From Primulina eburnea (taxonomy: Eukaryota; Streptophyta; Magnoliopsida; Lamiales; Gesneriaceae), in assembly GCF_022965805.1 (NCBI RefSeq), contig NC_133101.1:42259642-42323641 (forward strand): a DNA stretch of 64,000 nt, given 5' to 3'. The notes below the pieces were generated by a model. It saw only the letters and a list, made by a program, of their open reading frames with translations, made no database searches and was not told the origin of the DNA. Of the stretch, positions 57,617-64,000 are shown piece by piece. Every line of letters begins with the position of its first letter. Within the stretch, counting starts at the first letter, position 1. A program made the translations under genes and the position numbers.

Positions 57617-59058
57617 TGTAGTGACCCGTTCCAGAATCACCTACTAATCAAGAACTAAGCATGCAACTAACTTAATTAATAATAATCAGAGATAATTGCG
57701 GAAAAGGCCAACAAACGATAGTTATACAACCCAATCGAAATCCAGAACAACTCGAACTAAAATGAAATATACGGTACAACCATATCGAAAAGAATAGTAC
57801 TGAAAATTAAACCAACCAGCCACTCACTGTCCTCCTCCTGCTCTTCCTGAGCTGTCCAACCTGAGGCCTGCCCCGTGGGAATGGGGTGTCCAAGATAAAC
57901 AAAACCGAGGACGTGAGCGATAAGAACGCCCAGTACAAAAGCATGAGTATACAAGCCTATATGAAATGCACATGCTATGATATGATACCAGGGTAGTCAA
58001 GAAACAGGAGTAACAAAGGATCTCAAAATGCTCAGTCTAGAGGCGCCAAGTGGATAGTGCCGCGCGGTACTCCTCTGGGTCACTGCATCCACTACAAGAA
58101 CAGACGTGGACCAAAAATGTCCCGGATCACCGAAGCCCTCCCGACCCGTCGGCCACTGTGTACTCTCGGTGTCCATGCGTCCACAAGACAAGACAGGGCT
58201 GAGCGGCCCCACAAGATATAGCTTATCTCGAAAGAGATACAGCTCAACAGTAAAGGCTATCTCGAAGGAGATACGGCTCAACATGAAATGCAACATGCAT
58301 CATAAAACGTGACATAATAGCATGCATCATATGACATATATCAATGCACCACATAATCATGCAACACATATAAGGATGTATACTCGACCAGGATATCTCG
58401 GATAGTACTTTCGTACCTCTATCACAGCAAGCCTAGCCTTACGCAACACCGCTAATCAGGTCTAGAACAAGCCTACGCATCAAAAGCATACCCAATGAAC
58501 AATACTACCATGCTCGACTAGCAAAACCAGTAATACCAAAGGTTTAGGGTTTACCTTCGTCCGTCGACAGCCCTTTGATGTCGATTGCCTCGTAACTCAG
58601 GCGTCGCTACGCTACCAATCCTGGCAGCTCTTGGCTATCGCTCGACCAACAACTAACCCTAGAAACCTTCCAAACCTCTCAACTAGGAGACACAACTTCA
58701 AGAATTTGCAATCCAAAATGAGGAATTCCGAGCACTATTTATAGGCTATGTTCGGATCCACCGAACACACTTCGGAACGTCCGAACTCCTACGTGTCCAT
58801 CGGCTCTTGACACCTCATGATCGGATCCACCGAACCTACACTTCGGATCATCCGAACTTGCATGCAAACTGACGTGTCGATCAACTCTTGACACCTCATG
58901 ATCGGATCCACCGAACCCACTTCGGATCGTCCGAACTCTTCGGTGCTACCGAACCATCTTCGGTCCGTCCGATCATGACCACGGTCAAAATTACACATTA
59001 AACCTTCTTAATCACCATTAATCCGTTAATTACCCAATTTGGAATTCGGGCTACTACA
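57617..59058 (-). repeat. 3' LTR of K, 1442 bp
   Basis: Plus strand TGTAGTGACCC ... CGGGCTACTACA. The minus-strand TATAAATA box is at 58736-58743, directly downstream of the palindrome array at 58746-58978. Confidence 0.95.
58746..58978. promoter_or_regulatory. U3 palindrome array of K
   Basis: Dyads such as GTTCGGATCCACCGAAC, CTTCGGAACGTCCGAAC, CTTCGGATCATCCGAAC and CTTCGGATCGTCCGAAC, with two longer near-identical units around CTCTTGACACCTCATGATCG. They end within a few bp of the TATAAATA box. Because K is young, the array is probably in its active form. Confidence 0.7.
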
Positions 59059-59075
59059 TTCTCCCCCCCTTAAAA
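59059..59075 (-). other. Polypurine tract of K
   Basis: Minus strand TTTTAAGGGGGGGAGAA abuts the LTR start TGTAGTAGCCCG. 59076-59208 is untranslated. Confidence 0.85.
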
Positions 59076-59208
59076 GATTTCGTCCTCGAAATCAGGCTTA
59101 GAGGATGAACAAAACGAAATAACAACATCGTTATTACATCTCAATTGTTGTTGAATACAACTGATATTTCGATTACAACTGAAAACACAAACATAAACAA
59201 AGTAAAAC

Positions 59209-62200
59209 TCAAAAGAGCTCTGGATGCTCCGAACGCATACGACTCTCTAGCTCCCAAGTGGCTTCTTCAGTGCCTCTGCGCTGCCACTGAACTAAGACAA
59301 GAGGAATGATCTTATTCCGCAACACCTTGTCTTTGCGATCGAGGATCCGCACTGGTCGTTCCACGTAAGACAAATCTGAATTTAGTTGAACTTCAGAGGG
59401 ATGCAAAATGTGAGACTCATCTGCTACGTATCGTCTCAACAAAGATACGTGGAACACATCATGAATACTTGATAGTACGGCGGCAAAGCAAGTCTGTAAG
59501 CCAAATCTCCCACGCTTTCCAATATTTCAAATGGACCAATAAATCTCGGAGACAGCTTACCCTTGAGACCAAATCTCAAAATCCTGCGAAAAGGCGAAAC
59601 TCGGAGAAACACTTTCTCACCTGGCTGAAAATAAAGAGGTCGCCGCTTGGTGTTCGCATAACTAGCCTGTCGGTCCTGAGCGATCTTAATCCGTTTCTTG
59701 ATTATTGCAACCTTATCAATAGCTTGCTGGACTAACTCCGGTCCCTCAACATGTCGTTCCCCAACTTCGTCCCAGAATAATGGAGTACGACAACGTCGCC
59801 CATACAACGCCTCAAATGGTGCCATACCAATACTACGATGATAGCTGTTGTTGTACGCGAACTCAATCAAAGGCAAATGATCCTGCCAAGCGGTTCCGAA
59901 ATCCATCACACAAGCTCGCATCATATCCTCAAGTGTACGGATAGTCCTCTCCGTCTGACCGTCGGTCTCTGGATGATAAGCTGTACTTAAACTTAGGGAC
60001 GTACCCAATACTGCCTGGAAACTACCCCAAAATCGTGAGGTAAAACGAGGATCTCTGTCACTGACAATACTAACTGGCACCCCATGCAAACGTACAATCT
60101 CTTGAATGTACAATCGAGCCATACGATCGAAAGTGAAATCACGGTTATATGGCAGAAAATGAGCAGACTTGGTGAGTCGATCCACCACTACCCAAATAGC
60201 ATCACTATTCCTCGAAGACAGTGGTAAGTGAGTAATGAAGTCCATCGCGATATGCTCCCACTTCCATTCGGGAATAGGTAAGTTCAACAATAATCCTCCC
60301 GGTCGACGGTGCTCTGCCTTAACCTGCTGACAAACAAGACACTTGGAAACAAACTGATAAACACTGCGCTTCATCCCTTTCCACCAAAATCGTGTCCTCA
60401 AATCTTTATACATCTTGTTGCTTCCCGGATGGACACTCAACTTGCTTCGATGAGCCTGAGCCAAGATTTCTTCCCTCAAAGTATCATCCTCTGGTACCAC
60501 AACCCGATTAGACAAACACAGAAGACCATTAGACTGATAATGGAAATTGGTATCTCCACCAACCAATCGGGCTAATCTCTGAGTCTTGAGATCAGACATC
60601 TGTGCATCTCGAATCCGAGCGAACAAAGCTGGCTCAGATAAAATGGTAGCAACACGAATGCTCTCCATACCTTTCCGATGTTTGAAATTAAATCCCAATG
60701 AACAACAATCCTGGATAGTACTAATCATAGCACTGGTCTGAAGTGCAGAGATTCTCACCTTGCGACTAAGAGCATCGGCTGTGAGATTCGCAGAACCTGG
60801 ATGGTATTTGATCTCGCAATCATTAGATCCATCCAACGACGTTGTCTCATGTTCAACTCAGCCTGAGTGAACAGATACTTCAGACTCTTATGATCAGTAA
60901 AAATTTCAAACATAACTCCGTACAAGTAATGACGCCAGATTTTCAGCGCGAACACAATAGCAGCTAATTCTAGATCATGAATAGGGTACTTCTCCTCGTG
61001 AGGTTTTAATTGCCTGGATGCGTAAGCGATCACATGATCATTCTGCGTCAGCACACACCCTAAGCCTTGAAAAGAAGCATCGGTGTAAACACTGAAACCA
61101 TCAGATCCTGACGGTAACGCCAAAACAGGTGCAGAAGTCAGAAGTCGACGAAGCTCTCTGAAACTATCTTCGCACTCAGATGACCACTCAAATGGAACAT
61201 CCTTCCGAGTAAGTTGCGTCAAGGGTCTAGCTACCTGAGAGAAATTCACGATGAAGCGACGATAATACCCTGCCAGACCTAGAAAACTACGGATCTCAGC
61301 CACCGTCGTAGGACGTGACCAATTCAGCACTGCCTCAATCTTGCTGGGATCCACAGAAATTCCTTCCTTGGAAATCACATGACCAAGGAATACTACACGA
61401 TCAATCCAGAACTCGCACTTACTCAGCTTAGCATACAATTGCTTCTCGCGAAGAATCTGCAACACAATCTTCAAGTGCTGAATATGCTCTTCCACACTGT
61501 GAGAATAAATCAAGATATCGTCGATAAAAACCACAACAAACTGATCTAGAAAATCCCGAAAGACTCGATTCATCAGATCCATGAACACTGCTGGCGCATT
61601 CGTCATTCCAAATGGCATAACTAGAAAATCGTAATGCCCATATCGAGTACGAAATGCAGTCTTGGAAATATCATCATCTCTAACTCTCATCTGATGATAA
61701 CCCGATCGCAAGTCAATCTTGGAGTAAACAGAGGTACCCTGAAGCTGATCGAACAAATCATCGATACGAGGTAATGGATACTTGTTTTTGATCGTCACAC
61801 GATTCAGCTGGCGATAATCAATGCACAATCGCATAGATCCATCTTTCTTCTTGACAAACAATACTGGAGCTCCCCAAGGTGAAACACTCGGGCGAATATA
61901 ACCTTTATCAAGAAGATCCTGTAATTGCTGCTTCAATTCTCTCATCTCTGACGGAGCAAGACGATAGGGGGCACGAGAAATCGGTGCAGTCCCTGGCATT
62001 AACTCAATGCCAAATTCCACCTCTCTAACCGGAGGAAAACCAGGAATCTCATCTGGGAAGACATCAGGAAATTCACAAACCACTGGAATATCCTCTATAC
62101 CAACACTACCTGTGGACGAATCAATCGCATAGATGAGGTAGCCTTCCCCGCCCGACTCTAAAGCACGACAGGCTTTCAGAGCAGATACCACTGGCATCGG

Positions 62201-63616
62201 AGGTCGCGCTCCCTCACCATAGAAAAACCAACTAGAGCTCTCAGTCGTACGAAACTGAACAAGCTTCTGGTAACAATCCACGGTAGCTCGGTAGGTAGTC
62301 AATAGGTCTATACCTAGAATACAATCAAAATCTTCCATCTCCAAGATCATAAGATTCGCAATCAATTCGTTACCCTCAAAATCTAAGGGACAACCCATCA
62401 CTAGACGCTTTGCTAACACCGAATGACCCATCGGGGTAGAAACGGAAAGAATGACGTCTAGAGAAACATATGGTAACTTATGACGCTTAACAAATCGTGC
62501 AGAAATGAATGAATGTGATGCTCCGGTATCAATAAGAACAAAAGCAGGAATACCGCATAAACGAAAAGTACCTGCTATGACTCTCTCCGTTTCATCTGCA
62601 GCCTGATCCTGGTTCAGCGCAAAAACCTGACCTTGGGCACGAGGTCGAAGATTTGAACTACCCACTGCCTGACCCTGCCTCCTCTGCTGTACAGTCGTCT
62701 GAGTTCCGGAACCAGATCCTGCTCCACCTCGCAACTGAGGACAATTCTTCTTGAGATGACCCATCTCTCCGCACTGAAAACAAGCTCCCGCGGCTGATCG
62801 GCATTGCTCCGATGGATGGTTCTTCCCACAATGCACACAAGAAACCTTCTTCTTACCAAAGCGGAACACACCGCTAGACCGTGATCCAGATCCAGAAGAA
62901 GAAGAACCAGATTTCTTGAAAGACTGAGATCGAGGGCTCAAAGTACTCGAAGGTCTAGAAGAAAGAATAGCCCTATCACGCTGGAGACTGATCTCTGCCT
63001 GGCGACACCGGTTCACTAACCCATCATAAGAAGTAGGATTATCACAGACAGTGACTCGATCAAAAATCTCCTGGTTAAGACCCTGGAGGAAATGGTCATA
63101 CTTGGCCTCAGAACTGCCACTGATATGAGGGGCAAAGGGTAACAACTCGAAGAACTTCTGCTGATATTCATCAACAGACATACTCCCCTGCTTAAGATTC
63201 AGGAGCTCAATCGTCTTTGCCTGGCGAAGGGCTGGAGGAAAATACAGCTGCATGAAAGCTGCACGGAAATCGGCCCAGATCACCCTACCCTGAGACTGGA
63301 CTATCGGCGCAGAAGTCGATCGCCACCACTTGCGCGCACGGCCCTCGAGAAGAAAACTAAGGGTCTCCATCCTCTGCTCCTCGGTGCACTGGAATGCACG
63401 GAAACAACTCTCCATGCGCTCTAACCAATCCTCAGCATCATCGGGAGTCTCACCGCCGACTAAAGGCTTAGGCCCCATCTGAATGAAACGGTGCAAATCA
63501 AAACGCCTAGGACCATCCCGACGATGACGATGTTCACGATGACGCCTACGATCGTCCTGGTCACCCCAACGACCTACACTTCCCTGACTACTCTCATCAC
63601 CAAAATGGTCAGCCAT
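59209..63616 (-). CDS. gag-pol: K gag-pol polyprotein, nearly intact, two small frame changes
   Basis: Start chosen at ATG 63614-63616 ([19 protein letters not shown]); an in-frame Met at 63667 lies in the leader. The first 953 codons are open: Gag core ([25 protein letters not shown]), knuckles [13 protein letters not shown] and [14 protein letters not shown], protease [30 protein letters not shown] preceded by [24 protein letters not shown] and FIDDILIYS, RNase [15 protein letters not shown] and [11 protein letters not shown] small deletion near 60820 shifts frame just after RRWMDL; the integrase (finger [13 protein letters not shown] ... [11 protein letters not shown]; core [31 protein letters not shown]) follows, then a second shift near 59470 before [10 protein letters not shown] and the tail [19 protein letters not shown]. 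All catalytic residues look intact. No gag/protease intron. Confidence 0.9.
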
Positions 63617-63698
63617 CGCTACAAGATAGAATGGGGAAAATGGTAAAATGGTCAACGAAAATCCCAAAACAGAATCTATATCCCAAAATCGTAAGCAT

Positions 63699-63710
63699 GC
63701 TCTGATACCA
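63699..63710 (-). other. Primer binding site of K (tRNA-Met)
   Basis: Minus strand TGGTATCAGAGC, 4 bp from the LTR at 63715. 63617-63698 is the leader. Confidence 0.9.
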
Positions 63711-63714
63711 TAAA

Positions 63715-64000
63715 TGTAGTGACCCGTTCCAGAATCACCTACTAATCAAGAACTAAGCATGCAACTAACTTAATTAATAATAATCAGAGATAATTGCGGA
63801 AAAGGCCAACAAACGATAGTTATACAACCCAATCGAAATCCAGAACAACTCGAACTAAAATGAAATATACGGTACAACCATATCGAAAAGAATAGTACTG
63901 AAAATTAAACCAACCAGCCACTCACTGTCCTCCTCCTGCTCTTCCTGAGCTGTCCAACCTGAGGCCTGCCCCGTGGGAATGGGGTGTCCAAGATAAACAA
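63715..64000 (-). repeat. 5' LTR of K, first 286 bp in window
   Basis: Identical to 57617-57902 at every position. The rest, including the promoter, is beyond the right edge. Confidence 0.95.

Larger units (their letters stand above)
57617..64000 (-). mobile_element. Chromovirus K, very young, runs off the right edge
   Basis: 3' LTR, polypurine tract, pol, gag, primer site and the first 286 bp of the 5' LTR. The compared LTR parts (57617-57902 and 63715-64000) are identical base for base. The left flank ctgat (57612-57616) is the expected target duplication; its partner is outside. It is inserted in L between protease and RT. Confidence 0.95.

Overview
This window is plant nuclear heterochromatin made almost entirely of nested LTR retrotransposons; I see no convincing single-copy host gene, rRNA or tRNA gene. 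A eudicot is the best guess: the primer sites match plant initiator tRNA-Met and tRNA-Asp, most elements are Ty3/gypsy chromoviruses of the Tekay/Del type, and one fragment looks like a Cassandra TRIM carrying a 5S-like sequence. Lamiales is only a weak suspicion, from remembered similarity of the proteins of element M.

Layout (letters are mine). 1-3350: minus-strand Athila-like fragment (broken gag, tRNA-Asp primer site, LTR). 3351-9685: remnants of a type-beta LTR arranged as a 632-bp inverted repeat, split by solo LTR I (4031-8893, TSD catac), which is itself split by solo LTR J (5362-6922, TSD attgg). 9686-22990: chromovirus H, minus strand, with element M (13670-20176, TSD cctca/tctca) inside its reverse transcriptase. 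M is a pol-less, copia-like LTR element carrying a coiled-coil ORF and a divergent small ORF. 22991-25429: LTR Q, fused to a truncated H LTR. 25566-53319: old chromovirus F, minus strand, split twice: by G (26626-36259, plus strand, TSD ctagg) in its integrase region and by E (39090-49919, minus strand, TSD tgaac) in its gag. 53320-53675: Cassandra-like fragment. 53676-57616: chromovirus L, plus strand, cut by the very young element K (57617 to beyond the right edge, minus strand).

Relative order of insertion follows from the nesting: type-beta LTR before I and H; I before J; H before M; TRIM before F; F before E and G; L before K. K's two LTRs are identical over the 286 bp that can be compared, while the LTR pairs of E, G and M differ at roughly 4-6 percent of sites by eye.

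Most interesting signals. (1) E and F have a 164-173 bp GT-AG interval, with a branch-point-like CTAAY, between the Gag zinc knuckle and the protease, at a point where G, H and K are continuous coding sequence; splicing would join the frames, so this looks like a regulated gag/pro intron. (2) G carries two coiled-coil ORFs upstream of gag, and each of the three start codons lies 3-9 bases after its own 3' splice-site-like sequence, suggesting alternative splicing to three products. (3) Five unrelated LTR families each place an array of GC-rich short palindromes in U3, next to a TATA box in three of them, and two variants of one LTR backbone carry different arrays at the same place. (4) M carries gene-like divergent ORFs with their own intergenic promoter-like region.
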